The notes under the pieces are model-generated. The model saw nothing but the letters and a program-made list of their open reading frames with translations, was not told where the DNA came from and made no database searches. Below are positions 47,032-57,498 of a stretch of DNA of 64,000 nucleotides, piece by piece; the stretch's first letter is position 1; each line of letters begins with the position of its first letter. The stretch covers positions 32,544,966 through 32,608,965 of the forward strand of contig OX457037.1 of the NCBI GenBank assembly GCA_949752735.1, written 5' to 3'. The position numbers and the translations under genes were made by a program. This DNA comes from Lumbricus terrestris. Lineage: Eukaryota > Annelida > Clitellata > Crassiclitellata > Lumbricidae.

Positions 47032-48988
47032 TATATATATTATGACTAAACTTGTATGAACTTATAGGACTGTCCATGATCCCTCTGCAATTTTGCAAAT
47101 GAGTGTGTTCGTCCGGAGCGAGATGGATGGACGAACAATAAATGGATTGATGCATGGATATAGGGTATACAGTATGAGAATTGTGTGGGAAAAGGACTGG
47201 TGGGTTGGACTATGATCCATGTGGAATTGAGGTGTAGCGGACTAGCGGATTTTACTATGAGGCTATAAAAAAGACTGGGGGTTGAGCCCCTTCAACTCCC
47301 CTGGCAATTCTCACCCTGTATATGTATAAATTGATTGGTGGGTGTATACGGCTTGAATTGGATAGGTAACAAGTTATGTACACAGACAGAAAAGCTTATA
47401 TGGCGCCAATACTGTTCATTGCACATATTCTCTTTGACCTTGAGCTCTGTACAAGTCGTACAATAGTCCTTTCAACTTTGCATGACTCGTACTTCAATAG
47501 GCCTACTATCAACAGTCAGCGCCGCTAATGCTTTTTGTAGGCTAGGACTATTTTCCGTTTTGAAATTCCATAGCGTAATAGAAATTTCAGAGTTACAGTA
47601 TAGCCGATGACCGAATAAAGCTTCAAAATTAATATGGATGATCGAAGCGATTCTTTAAAATAATGTCTTTCAATCACTTAAAATAATGAATGAAAGAAAA
47701 GCGTGACTCTTGCTGCCAATCGCTAGGTGGCGTATTTATATAAATCAATTGAGATTGTGGTATGGTTGATGACTTTCTCACCAGTACTCTATTACTGTAG
47801 ACATTCGCTAGGTGGCGCATAGAGAACAAAATCTCTCATTAGGTCAATTAACTGAACATTATTCTGAAGTGAATCCGCTGCAGCTTATGATTAAGATGAC
47901 GAGAAGCTTATGTGCTTTAATCTTGTCTTGAGAGGAGGTTGCCATTATAGGGTTGAAGCGTTACCTACTACATTTCATTAGAGTCCTATGCAGGTTACCA
48001 GCTTTATTAGTCAAATTGTCTAGTAGCCTATTGTTAAAAGGCCTTATGCTCTGCGTTAGCGACCACACAACTTTGAACTGCCTAGAAAAGATATGACTTT
48101 AATTTCATCTCTCGTGTTCTTTTTAAGACTGTTCGCAGTGTTAACTTTAGGAACTAGAAATTAATCTATCTTTGATCTTTCGCATGCCTGAATTCTGCGG
48201 ACAATCGTTACTTCAGCCTATTTACTTCTTTAAAATACTTTTTTGTTTTGTTTCATGTAATAAGTTGCGGTGTGTCAACTTAGGTTTTCTTGAATAAACG
48301 AAGTATATATATAGTGACTCTAGTCAACCTCCTCGTCGACTGTCGACATCGTCGTCATCATCATCATCATCGTCGTCGTCGTCACAGAAGCACCCATTTG
48401 AGTTAGACTACTTTATTGGTGCTCTAGGACAAGTGCTTGCATGATATAGGCCTATTTGTTATGGTAGGCCTATTTGTTATGGTAGGCCCCGTTGTTATCC
48501 TATTACTATTCCGGCAAGTCTATTAAAGCTATATCCCTAACGACGGATTTTTACTGGTTGATTAATTATTGATTAGATTAACTGATGTTTACGTAATGAA
48601 TTGCAGCGATGAGAGCGATTGGCGCTATAGAAAGTAGCGACGAAGATAGACTGGCTGTCGAGACGGACAGCATCTCAAAAGAAGTCTTCGTCAATCGAGC
48701 GTAGGATTCGGTTTTTCCTTTATAGATAGGTCTACCTAGTTATAGATCAATCATTATGGACATGCATAATCATCATAATTCATCAGTATTTTTTCTATGT
48801 CTTTTATATGCCATTTCGACTTTATTCTATTGTGATATGACATTTATATATAATATTATGATACAGTATGCATCATAATAATTATTATATTATTATTTTA
48901 ATTTTATTATTATTGTTATGGGAAGACGTTTCCAAAAATTATGTATTATTATTATTACTATTTATTATTATTACTGTTATTATTAGTA

Positions 48989-49038
<50 letters not shown>

Positions 49039-49487
49039 GGGTAAATATTGCTCCTTTGGTTATTATTAGTATTGTTATTATTATTATTATTGTTATTATT
49101 ATTATAAGGTACAATATTGTTCCTTTGGTTAGCACGCTATTACCTCCTTCGAACTATAGACCTACTCTAATTGGGCAACCCTCTGATTAGACCTTGTGCT
49201 CCTGAATAAACCGGTGCCCAGCACTTGGTTTTCGAGTGGTGCTTTAGAAATTTGGAGATTACGATTATTCAGTCACTGAATTATACTCACAGATTCAATA
49301 TCTATTTCGTTGCCTTGCTCTTCATATCACTTAATGTAATTTGATCATTACGCCTATACTCCTTGCTTCAGTGATTCATGTGATTAAATAATCGGTCTGT
49401 ATGTAATATATACAATAATACATTCTGTGGATTGTTAACTACAGGAGTCAAGGTTTGGAAAGAGCTTGGTCAACAGCTGCTGTCTGA
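45632..49487 (+). CDS. EFCAB10: EFCAB10-like protein, complete gene of 4 exons
   Basis: Exons 45632-45749, 46812-46991, 48607-48700 and 49445-49487, all GT-AG with matching phases (1, 1, 2), give 435 nt and 144 residues. Residues about 12-53 (EARQFLKKHKIKELFDNLAS, then LLIYSQPDNPRQFL) match the RIIa-like dimerisation/docking fold of EFCAB10 (REYLEKHRIMELLNHLTS...RPENPREF). Residues about 80-105 are one EF-hand (LFNGTNLATIFDMIDPTGRG, then TISRQQYEDAM); the loop lacks acidic residues at positions 3, 5 and 12, so calcium binding is doubtful, as in vertebrate EFCAB10. The C-terminus ERAWSTAAV resembles the vertebrate KEIWSAF end. A Gly run (GGGGG) precedes the EF-hand. An upstream in-frame ATG at 45593 would add 13 residues. 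Proposed roles in the family are ciliary/axonemal. Confidence 0.88.
46482..46716. mobile_element. hAT-type MITE, 235 bp, with 8-bp TSD
   Basis: Starts CAGCGGCGCCCGCAGG and ends with the complement of CAGCGGCGCCCCCAGG. Flanked by perfect GGCCAGAT duplications (46474-46481, 46717-46724). Contains a direct repeat of GTCATCAGTTTTTTCGGCG. Lies in EFCAB10 intron 1. Confidence 0.92.
46812..46991 (+). CDS. EFCAB10: EFCAB10 exon 2 (EF-hand)
   Basis: Acceptor TTGACAG. Encodes NPRQFLAGEIERLRS, then CPRLFNGTNLATIFDMIDPT and QQYED plus one base. The donor GTATAT is the first dinucleotide of a (TA)n microsatellite. Confidence 0.93.
46992..47042. repeat. TA microsatellite at the exon-2 donor
   Basis: (TA)n of about 48 bp starting directly at the 5' splice site of EFCAB10 intron 2. 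Confidence 0.95.
47043..48606. other. EFCAB10 intron 2
   Basis: Contains a CATCAT/CGTCGT run at 48350-48382. No gene recognised. Confidence 0.5.
48607..48700 (+). CDS. EFCAB10: EFCAB10 exon 3
   Basis: Acceptor TTGCAG. AMRAIGAIESSDEDRLAVE to KEVFVNR, aligning with EALKTLGLCTEDED to KFKEEVNKR of vertebrates. If not spliced, the frame stops at TAG 48702-48704; splicing at GTAGGA into exon 4 fits the family C-terminus better. Confidence 0.82.
48880..49112. repeat. ATT trinucleotide repeats in EFCAB10 intron 3
   Basis: Extended (ATT)n with interruptions at 48942-49036 and 49058-49106. GGGTAAATATTGCTCCTTTG and GGTACAATATTGTTCCTTTG follow the two runs, so the block is duplicated. Confidence 0.93.
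49445..49487 (+). CDS. EFCAB10: EFCAB10 exon 4 (C-terminus)
   Basis: Acceptor CTACAG. In phase 2 it reads ASQGLERAWSTAAV and TGA. A different frame of the same segment is open longer (to about 49552), but exon 3 cannot be joined to it by a GT donor in the correct phase. Confidence 0.7.
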
Positions 49488-49818
49488 GTGTGAAGGATCA
49501 AAAATGGCGGACGGATCAAAAGGAAGTCTTCAAAAGTTATCTAGACTATAATATAATGCATGTATAGGAACTTCAGTGTTTTGCCCTAACTTCTGAACGA
49601 AACGGTTTATAATATAATACATGTAGAACTGTTTTAATTGATTAATCTTTCTGTGAGCGTAGGCCTATAATTGCAATGTTAGATGCCATTAATTTTTAAA
49701 AGTAGTTTCATGTTTAGCTTTTGACAGAATTTGACCCTTCTCTCCATTTGTATAAACCGTAGGACCCATATATAGGTTCGTTTTGCACGTCGACTTGGAC
49801 TAGAGAGAGACAAAGGGA

Positions 49819-50228
49819 CAGTGGCGTAGCCAGTTATTTTTTCATGGGGGGCAGTGGGTGGCAGCTTAAAATGATTGGGTGGCTACCGTTGGCAATTAAA
49901 GCGTGCATCGGCATCGGTATATTGCCATAGACTATGTATTTTTAGATTTTGGATGTATTACAGTATTGGACATAATACGCATGCAAGCCTCACTAGCTTG
50001 TCTGTCCCACAGTGCACTATAGTGGCCTGTCCCTCTTTCCCATCACCCACCCTATAAGAAGTTGTACAGGAAGTTGTATAAAAAATAAAATAAGTCATAA
50101 ATTATATAACATTCTTTAATTCTTTATCACTCGTAAAAGTAAAAAGTAAAACGCAGGGATTGGGGGGACAGCTGGGGGGCAGCCCTCTCATTTGGGGGGC
50201 GGCTGCCCCCCCCGTAGTTACGCCACTG
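49819..50228. mobile_element. hAT-type MITE, 410 bp, with 8-bp TSD
   Basis: Starts CAGTGGCGTAGCCAG and ends with the complement of CAGTGGCGTAACTAC. Flanked by perfect CAAAGGGA duplications (49811-49818, 50229-50236). GGGGGGCAG motifs lie just inside both ends. An AATAAA at about 50083 could serve EFCAB10 polyadenylation, which is speculative. Confidence 0.94.
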
Positions 50229-50236
50229 CAAAGGGA

Positions 50237-51839
50237 GACACAGATAGACAGAGAGAGAGAGAGAGAGATACACACACAGACAGAGAACGTACTCAGGTGT
50301 TCATAGCAGGGAAAGAGACGTATACAATCCGACGAGATGACAACGATAGAGAGCAGGTACGATAAAGTTTCTCTTTTTCATCTATACTCCTTCAAGCATC
50401 TTCAACATTCCACTTTCATATGTTGGTACAGATTCATATTGATCGTGACCTACTGACCTTGACAGTCTTGAGTCCATAAATGCTCTCCACTCAGTTCTAC
50501 ACATAGTTGTTTACAACGGTTTTTTTTCGGTTTTTAAAAATTATTTTCCAAAAAACGTGGGGTTTTTTTCGTGTTCTTTTTTTCCCGTTTTTATATTTTT
50601 TATGTGACTTTATTTATTTATTTATTGTCTGTTATTATTTTCCTTAATTTTGTTCTGATATTTCTTACGTTTTCACTGTACTCTCAAGGATTGAGCTATA
50701 ACTAAAGTCATTATATAATTGTTTAACGACATCATTGTAGAAATACATTATATATAATATATATATTATAGTAAGTCCATATACAAGAAATGAAATTTCT
50801 AAGTTTTTTTATATAAATTTTATAATTTTATACAAGTGACAACTTTAAGTACAATAGTAGGCTATATATAATTTAGTACACATCTATAAGTCTTTACTTC
50901 TGGTTAGATTTTAATTGTTTTCTGATGATCATCATGCTCCTATGCGGACTTATATTTACAATTTATTTTTGAACAGATTTCAATACCTTTAATTTTTCTA
51001 AATTTCTTCTTAAAAGTTATAAGAATGAAAAAAAAATGCTGTAGAATGTAGATTAATGTCTTTATAATTAAATTTGGCTTAGGCATACTAATAAGTAGTG
51101 CTATTACCTGATTAAGATAAAATTGAATAAATAAGGTTTTAAAGTTTAAAATGCAGTTGGAGATGTAAAAAGTCAAATTATTTTCCGTTCCAGTTTTTTG
51201 TCGTTTTCCCCGTTTTTAATTTTTTTGAGTGAACCGATGTTTTTTCCGTTTTTTATTCCGTTTCCATCGTTTTTTACATCTATGGTTAACCGTCAGGCTC
51301 AATTGGTCGCGGCAGGTCACCCTGCCTATTTCACACTTGACCGATCTTGCGACCTGCCAGACATTCTTTAGATTCAATCAATCAGAATTTATATAGCACC
51401 CATTCAGTGTATACGCCTACCTACTCAGAGGCGCTCTCGGCCGAGATCAATCGTTAGTCTGTTTAATATCTCTTTCCATTATTTTAGTTTCTTCAACCTG
51501 CTGAATATCCTCCACGACCCTGCCAAGACCTGCAGCAGCTGAAATTGTACAGCTGGCGCCGCCACTGCCTGAATCAATTTCAATTTCCTATGGACATGCG
51601 AGCATCCATGACTGCGTTAGGCCTAAGTCTTAGACCTCTGCTGATGTCTATGGTCTAGGCGATCCTGCCGATTGTGTAAAGCGATCCATTCACCTTATTT
51701 TTGGACGAGTAAAAATGCTGGTGTTCTGGTGCTAGCCCACCACACTTCCTGTTAGTCGTCATTCGCCCAGCATTTCGAATTTTCACCCGCCTTTTACAGA
51801 AATATTGAGCCACACTAGTCCTATAGCCTACACTACTGC
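50237..51839. other. Intergenic, T-rich
   Basis: T-rich tracts with TTTTCGG/CCGTTTTT motifs at 50518-50600 and 51180-51280 on either side of an AT-rich core suggest one old TIR element (CATAGTTGT and CATAGATGT ends), without a matching target duplication. An inverted SINE-like tail occurs at about 51375-51445. Confidence 0.4.
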
Positions 51840-52354
51840 TTGCGCTATCGAATTTCTACGGCGCTGACAGCAAAGCCGTACATGCGTCGCGTCACGGCGA
51901 CGCTGGTTCCCCATTATGCTGCTGGTTTCGGACGATTGTGTTTCAGCCGGCTGGGCGTAATCCTAACGGCGGCGACTGTTTGCTCAGCGTTGTTTGCGCT
52001 GACCAAACGCTGGCTGCCCGCAAAGCCATAGACGTCGATATCAGAGGGAGGAGGAGGAGGAGGACAAGGAGGAGGGGAGGGGAGGAGAGGAGCGGGAGAA
52101 AGAGATGGATGCGTGTTGTATTGGCCGTTGGTGGCGAACTTTACGGCGCGTGTTTGTGTGCACAGCTACCGGGTGGAATTAAGGGGGCGGTCGGTGCAAA
52201 TGGGATGACGATATGGGAACGGGTGCAGCAGCGGGGAGATGTCTGTTTGATGGAAGAATTCGACGGGATTGGTCTGGTCTGGGAACAGCGCAGAAGGAGG
52301 TCGCGTGTTTGGGGTATAGGCTATGTAACGTCTCCGTTTTTATGCTTATTTTAG
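51840..52354 (+). other. GC-rich island with overlapping frames, no recognised gene
   Basis: Locally GC- and CpG-rich, with 63- and 138-codon plus-strand frames. The longer is Arg-rich (GRRRRRTRRRGGEE, from a GGA/GAG run) and shows no known domain. It could be the CpG-rich 5' end of a gene lying to the right, but I found no following exon. Confidence 0.3.
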
Positions 52355-52569
52355 CGGGTAATTGAAAATGTACTGCATTTAAATGATCTGTTCAAAGAAA
52401 CACCAATTCTTTATAAATGTATGATATAATTGAAAACTATTAAATACACAATACAATTACGCAATATTCCTATTTACTTATTTGGCGTATCACTAATTAT
52501 AATTATCTTTTAGCTTATCTGTGCTCCACAGTTGAGATATATGACATGTCGTTTCTGCAGTGTAAACGG

Positions 52570-52710
52570 TCTTGAAATAGTTCTGTAGATCTCTGTAGAT
52601 TCACTGAATGAAGATAAGCAACCCCGTGCTATATTTAAAGAAATAGTTCTGCTGATTCTCCGTAGATTCACTGAATGAAGATAAGCAACCCCGTGCTATA
52701 TTTGAAGAAG
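52570..52710. repeat. Tandem duplication of about 70 bp
   Basis: Two copies of GTAGATTCACTGAATGAAGA and TAAGCAACCCCGTGCTATAT. Confidence 0.92.
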
Positions 52711-53457
52711 GATAATGAGATACTGCCAAGCTGTGGAATCCAGATCGAATACCAGACAAGACAATATTCAATACTTCCGTAGCATCAAATTATCACACTC
52801 CAACCAATGAGAATTTCCTTCCCAATTGAAAATGACCTTGAAATGTCAACCAGAGACAACGAGCCCAAAATCGTTTCTCAACACACGAATATTGTCTCAC
52901 CAACCGTCACGATCACAATGTAGACTTCACGGACGTTAGAGTTCGCAACTTCGAATTTCTAAATCGCCTCTACTCTCACACAAATGCCTCGTACTGTTTT
53001 ACGACCAGATACGAGCATAATCATCATCCTCACCATTGAATAAACTTCAAATGAATTGCCAGCCACAACTGAACAACCATCTTTCTCAATGTTCAAGCAA
53101 GGAATCAACCGTTTATGTCGAATTTCAATGACGTGGCTGTTTCCCTTCAATTCTGTCCGTTACGCTCATTTCGATGCTTTTAATTGGTTACGCGTCAATG
53201 CAAATGTTTTCGCTTACGTAAGCGTCCGTAGTAACCGCTTGACGTCACCATGACTGCCTCGCTCATGTACGCAAAATTCGTGGTCTCCTAGTTACTAATC
53301 CACTAGACGCCAAATTATTAATCTAGATACGCCAACTAAATTACCTAGCTTAACTCCTACTTAGAATTAACATATAATATCAGACAAGTTAGTTTGATAG
53401 ATAATAGCGATTTAATACGCTACAGGCTACGTGCAAACGGAGATTCTAGTTGCTGGG

Positions 53458-53494
<37 letters not shown>

Positions 53495-53778
53495 ATATAT
53501 ATATATTTCAGTGCCACAGAGAAAAAGCACACATTGCACAGAGTTCAGTTCGGTCCGCTGTAAGGTCGGGGGTATAGCCTAGAATGGAAGGCATACCACA
53601 CATCTGCAACGGTAATAACTAATAACCCTCCGGCCAGAAACCAATTACCCACAAATAACACCTGCATGGAACGTTACCCCCGCCTTAAAACCCTCCGCCA
53701 ATGACTTTCATGCACAGTTACCCTCAAGAAAATGAGCCCTCTATTATAGCCTTGCTCTCTTTCATTAACCTCCAACCT
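52711..53778. other. Intergenic
   Basis: Contains (TA)n at 53459-53510. Nothing coding recognised. Confidence 0.5.
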
Positions 53779-53786
53779 ACGTACAT

Positions 53787-55654
53787 TAGGGTGGAGTGAA
53801 AAACACGAATATTAGAAATCGAAAATCCGTTAGCAATAAAAAGTTGTCTTATGGTATGGGGTCAAGAAATATCAAAAAAGTTTTGAAAAATATTAATGTC
53901 TTCGTTTGCCCCCAGAGGGCCAAAGTTTCGAAAAATTGGAGTTTTTTGAGAAAATTGCAGGTTTTCTTATGAAATATTTTTAGTGTAAAATAATTAACCA
54001 CCAAGCAATACATCGTTGGAAAGAGCTCTTTAAACTGAGTAAAATCATATCTTAATTTCAAGAATATTCGCATATTTGTAGGAGATATTAACTTTTTAAG
54101 ATACCCCACGTTCGCGACATGTCGCTATGCCTGAAAATGGTAAAACACTAATAACTTTTTTTATCCTTTGTGATATTTCAACTTGTAATATGTCATTCTA
54201 TTCAGTTTATGACAGTCTATCTGACGGTGCATTTAAACTTATAAGAACCTTCCATTAAGAATTTCAAAGCTCATGAAACCCTACAAAAATGAGGAAAACT
54301 AAAGGAAATGTCCTCAGAAATTGCAAAAACTTTGAAAAAGTGTAGATAATTTTTTACATTGCAGCCTGCAAATGCACCACTGACAATTGCAAATGTACCA
54401 AAGCCAGAAAGGTTCCAAGAGAGGAACAAGAGTCCTACATGATCAACAGACAATTAGAGTTATGACGATTAGCCGTCAGGATAAGATTATATCAACTTCA
54501 CTAAAGAAGCGGCATGATAGAAAGAGAAAGGAGACCATGCGCCTATAATATGTCGTAAACGTCTAGATTTCGTCAACGAACAAGCATTAGCAGACAGCAG
54601 TGTTCAAAATAATGAAACGGACAGTGAAGTAAATCCAGTAAAGTGTAAAATCTTGCCAGAAGATGAATCCAAGGGTGTGTCAGAAAAGTCAAGACCTATA
54701 GTAATCGTAATCGTAATCGTAATCTCGAGACTTCTACAGCGCCCACAAAAGCGTCTGTCTCTCTCTGTCCGTCTATATCCACCCACAAGATTTTACACTT
54801 TACTGGATTTACTTCACTGTCCGTTTCATTATTTTGAACACTGCTGTCTGCTAATGCTTGTTCGTTGACGAAATCTAGACGTTTACGACATATTATAGGC
54901 GCATGGTCTCCTTTCTCTTTCTATCATGCCGCTTCTTTAGTGAAGTTGATATAATCTTATCCTGACGGCTAATCGTCATAACTCTAATTGTCTGTTGATC
55001 ATGTAGGACTCTTGTTCCTCTCTTGGAACCTTTCTGGCTTTGGTACATTTGCAATTGTCAGTGGTGCATTTGCAGGCTGCAATGTAAAAAATTATCTACA
55101 CTTTTTTCAAAGTTTTGCAATTTCTGAGGACATTTCCTTTAGTTTTCCTCATTTTTGTAGGGTTTCATGAGCTTTGAAATTCTTAATGGAAGGTTCTTAT
55201 AAGTTTAAATGCACCGTCAGATAGACTGTCATAAACTGAATAGAATGACATATTACAAGTTGAAATATCACAAAGGATAAAAAAAGTTATTAGTGTTTTA
55301 CCATTTTCAGGCATAGCGACATGTCGCGAACGTGGGGTATCTTAAAAAGTTAATATCTCCTACAAATATGCGAATATTCTTGAAATTAAGATATGATTTT
55401 ACTCAGTTTAAAGAGCTCTTTCCAACGATGTATTGCTTGGTGGTTAATTATTTTACACTAAAAATATTTCATAAGAAAACCTGCAATTTTCTCAAAAAAC
55501 TCCAATTTTTCGAAACTTTGGCCCTCTGGGGGCAAACGAAGACATTAATATTTTTCAAAACTTTTTTGATATTTCTTGACCCCATACCATAAGACAACTT
55601 TTTATTGCTAACGGATTTTCGATTTCTAATATTCGTGTTTTTCACTCCACCCTA
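53787..55654. mobile_element. Palindromic fold-back hAT derivative, 1868 bp, carrying a LINE scar
   Basis: Starts TAGGGTGGAGTGAAAAACAC and ends with its complement. Two 869-bp inverted arms (53787-54655 and 54786-55654) are nearly identical, separated by 130 bp. Flanked by perfect ACGTACAT duplications (53779-53786, 55655-55662). Each arm is the left end of the longer element at 60936. The centre (54702-54752) is the 3' end of the LINE seen whole at 61851. The identical small frames in both arms are not host genes. Confidence 0.96.
54702..54752 (-). mobile_element. 51-bp LINE 3' end inside the fold-back
   Basis: (TAATCG)n tail then TCTCGAGACTTCTACAGCGC and CCACAAAAGC, identical to 61851-61901. 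Preceded by the same TATAG insertion site. Confidence 0.93.
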
Positions 55655-55662
55655 ACGTACAT

Positions 55663-55790
55663 GCATGCTTGCAAGCATACATACCTACATGCATACATTA
55701 CATACATGCATACATGCATACATACATACATACATGCATACATACATACATACATGCATACATACATACATACATACATACCATTAAGTT
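55663..55790. repeat. ACAT/GCAT tetranucleotide repeat
   Basis: CATACATACATGCATACATA-type tandem run. Confidence 0.95.
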
Positions 55791-56130
55791 GGTACTGGCG
55801 TATTAAATGACAGAGCGATGCTGATAAATGTAGCTAAAGTCTGCGCCAGATGACTGCGATTTAAATTTTAGATAAAAGTCTCAGCAAACAGACAGCGTAA
55901 ACAATTGTGGTTTTTTCATGACGAATTCAATCGCTAATGTGCTTTAGAATTACAAGTAAATATATAGTTCAGTCTGAAATGGAGCTTCATCCAGTTCGTC
56001 ACATCACCGATAAGTCGCCATCTCCATTTCTTCTTCCTTCTAAACTGATCTTCTTTCATCCTCCTTCTAATCCCTCGGCTCTCTATGCAAGAAAACGGTT
56101 AGCCTAAACTAAAACAACACAAAACTACCG
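55791..56130. other. Intergenic
   Basis: Nothing recognised. Confidence 0.4.
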
Positions 56131-56330
56131 ACAAACAGAGCTTACGGGAGTTTAAGCACCGCCAGAGGCCCCCTGCCATGTAACGAGCTTACGGGAGTTT
56201 AAGCCACGCCAGAGGCCCGGCAGGTCTACTACTAACTTATAGGCACAAATACGAAAACGAACGAGCAAACCCCATGGCTTACGGGATGTTAGGCCACGCC
56301 AGAGGCTCATGGGGTCGCTTAGTCACAAAC
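56131..56330 (+). repeat. Three spaced copies of a 30-bp motif
   Basis: GCTTACGGGAGTTTAAGC followed by ACCGCCAGAGGC or CACGCCAGAGGC, at about 56142, 56188 and 56278. The third is enclosed in a CCCCATG/CATGGGG inverted repeat. Confidence 0.75.
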
Positions 56331-56971
56331 AACTAGTAACAGAAACACAGACGAACAGAGCCACAGTGCAACCATAACACGCATCACAATCAATCCCTCC
56401 GCACACACACACACATCCACCCCATCTCACCATAACGGCAGAATCAGTGCCGCCAATCATGCACTGGAACCTATAAAAATACAGAAAAACCAGCAAGGTC
56501 ATTACACGTTATGCAAATATGTACCACTAGTATTGGAAATAGGCTTACAAGATTATCCGGCACTGGTGAGACTCACTTAAATATAAATATAAATATAAAG
56601 TAAAGCAAGAAGCATTAATTAACCGTATCATCAAGTCAGATTAATTATTTCACTATGCGCCGTACACATGACACAAACAACAGGCTATAACTTGCAGTGG
56701 CGCTATAGAAATGGAGAAATAAATAAATGGGTCTTAATAATTTACCTGTTAGGACTAGTTAGTTTTTTGCCAGAAAGCAGAGGTTTCAGAGAGATGCTTC
56801 CTTCAGTAGTCGCTGCAGTGTGAGCTGAACTTTTTTCAAAACACGGGCCATGCATTGGAAGCCCGTTACTTAAACCGACGCGGCACAGCAATGTATACCT
56901 TCCTCCTGGAGACTGTACAAAAAGGAAACCCATGACATTAAAAAAAAAACTGGAAAATTGCTACTCAGGAA

Positions 56972-57490
56972 CAGGGGTGGATAGAGGGGGCCAATCCAAT
57001 TTCAGGCGACTCAATATGAAATTTATCTTTGACCTGACAGAGGCGGACGAGACGGGGGTCCAGGGTTGGTAAATGCCCCCCCAATTTCGAGCAAATGTGT
57101 TTTTCGGGCAAAAGAGGCATGGACGGGCCAAAGAAATCGGAAATTTTTTCGGGCAAAACAAGTACGGGAAGATTTTTTCCGGCACGCAGGGGTAAAAAAA
57201 TCCGAAAAATCTGACGACCTTTTTTTACCTACCCACGGGAAAATTCTAAGAATTTTGGGCGAATGACTAAAAAAATTGTCAGATTTTTCAGTGGCGGATA
57301 CAGAACGTTTCGAAGAGGGAGGCCAAAAATTTCGGTCTTGGGCAAGCATAGGCGTACGGGACATTTCGGCAGTGGGGGGCAATGTTTTGTTTGCCCCCCC
57401 TCCACTGCCGAAATGTCCCGTATACGCCTATGCTTGCCCAAGACCGAAAATTTTGGCCTCCCTCTTCGAAACGTTCTGTATCCGCCACTG
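56972..57490. mobile_element. hAT-type MITE, 519 bp, with a nested near-perfect hairpin
   Basis: Starts CAGGGGTGGATAGAGG and ends with the complement of CAGTGGCGGATACAG. Perfect CTCAGGAA duplications (56964-56971, 57491-57498). The right 199 bp (57292-57490) fold as a hairpin with arms of about 95 bp, both starting CAGTGGCGGATACAGAACGT. Confidence 0.9.
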
Positions 57491-57498
57491 CTCAGGAA

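Noticed and set aside
48620..48640. SINE tail GGCGCTATAGAAA inside EFCAB10 exon 3
   Set aside because: A 13-base match in conserved coding sequence aligned to EFCAB10; no other SINE sequence around it, so treated as coincidence.
49445..49552. Alternative EFCAB10 ending GVKVWKELGQQLLSE
   Set aside because: Attractive frame, but no GT donor after exon 3 gives the needed phase; the phase that fits gives ERAWSTAAV, closer to the family ending.
53849..55592. Duplicated 60- and 86-codon frames as a small gene family
   Set aside because: They are mirror copies in the arms of the fold-back element and recur in its relative at 60998-61602; they antisense the Cys-rich transposon frame.
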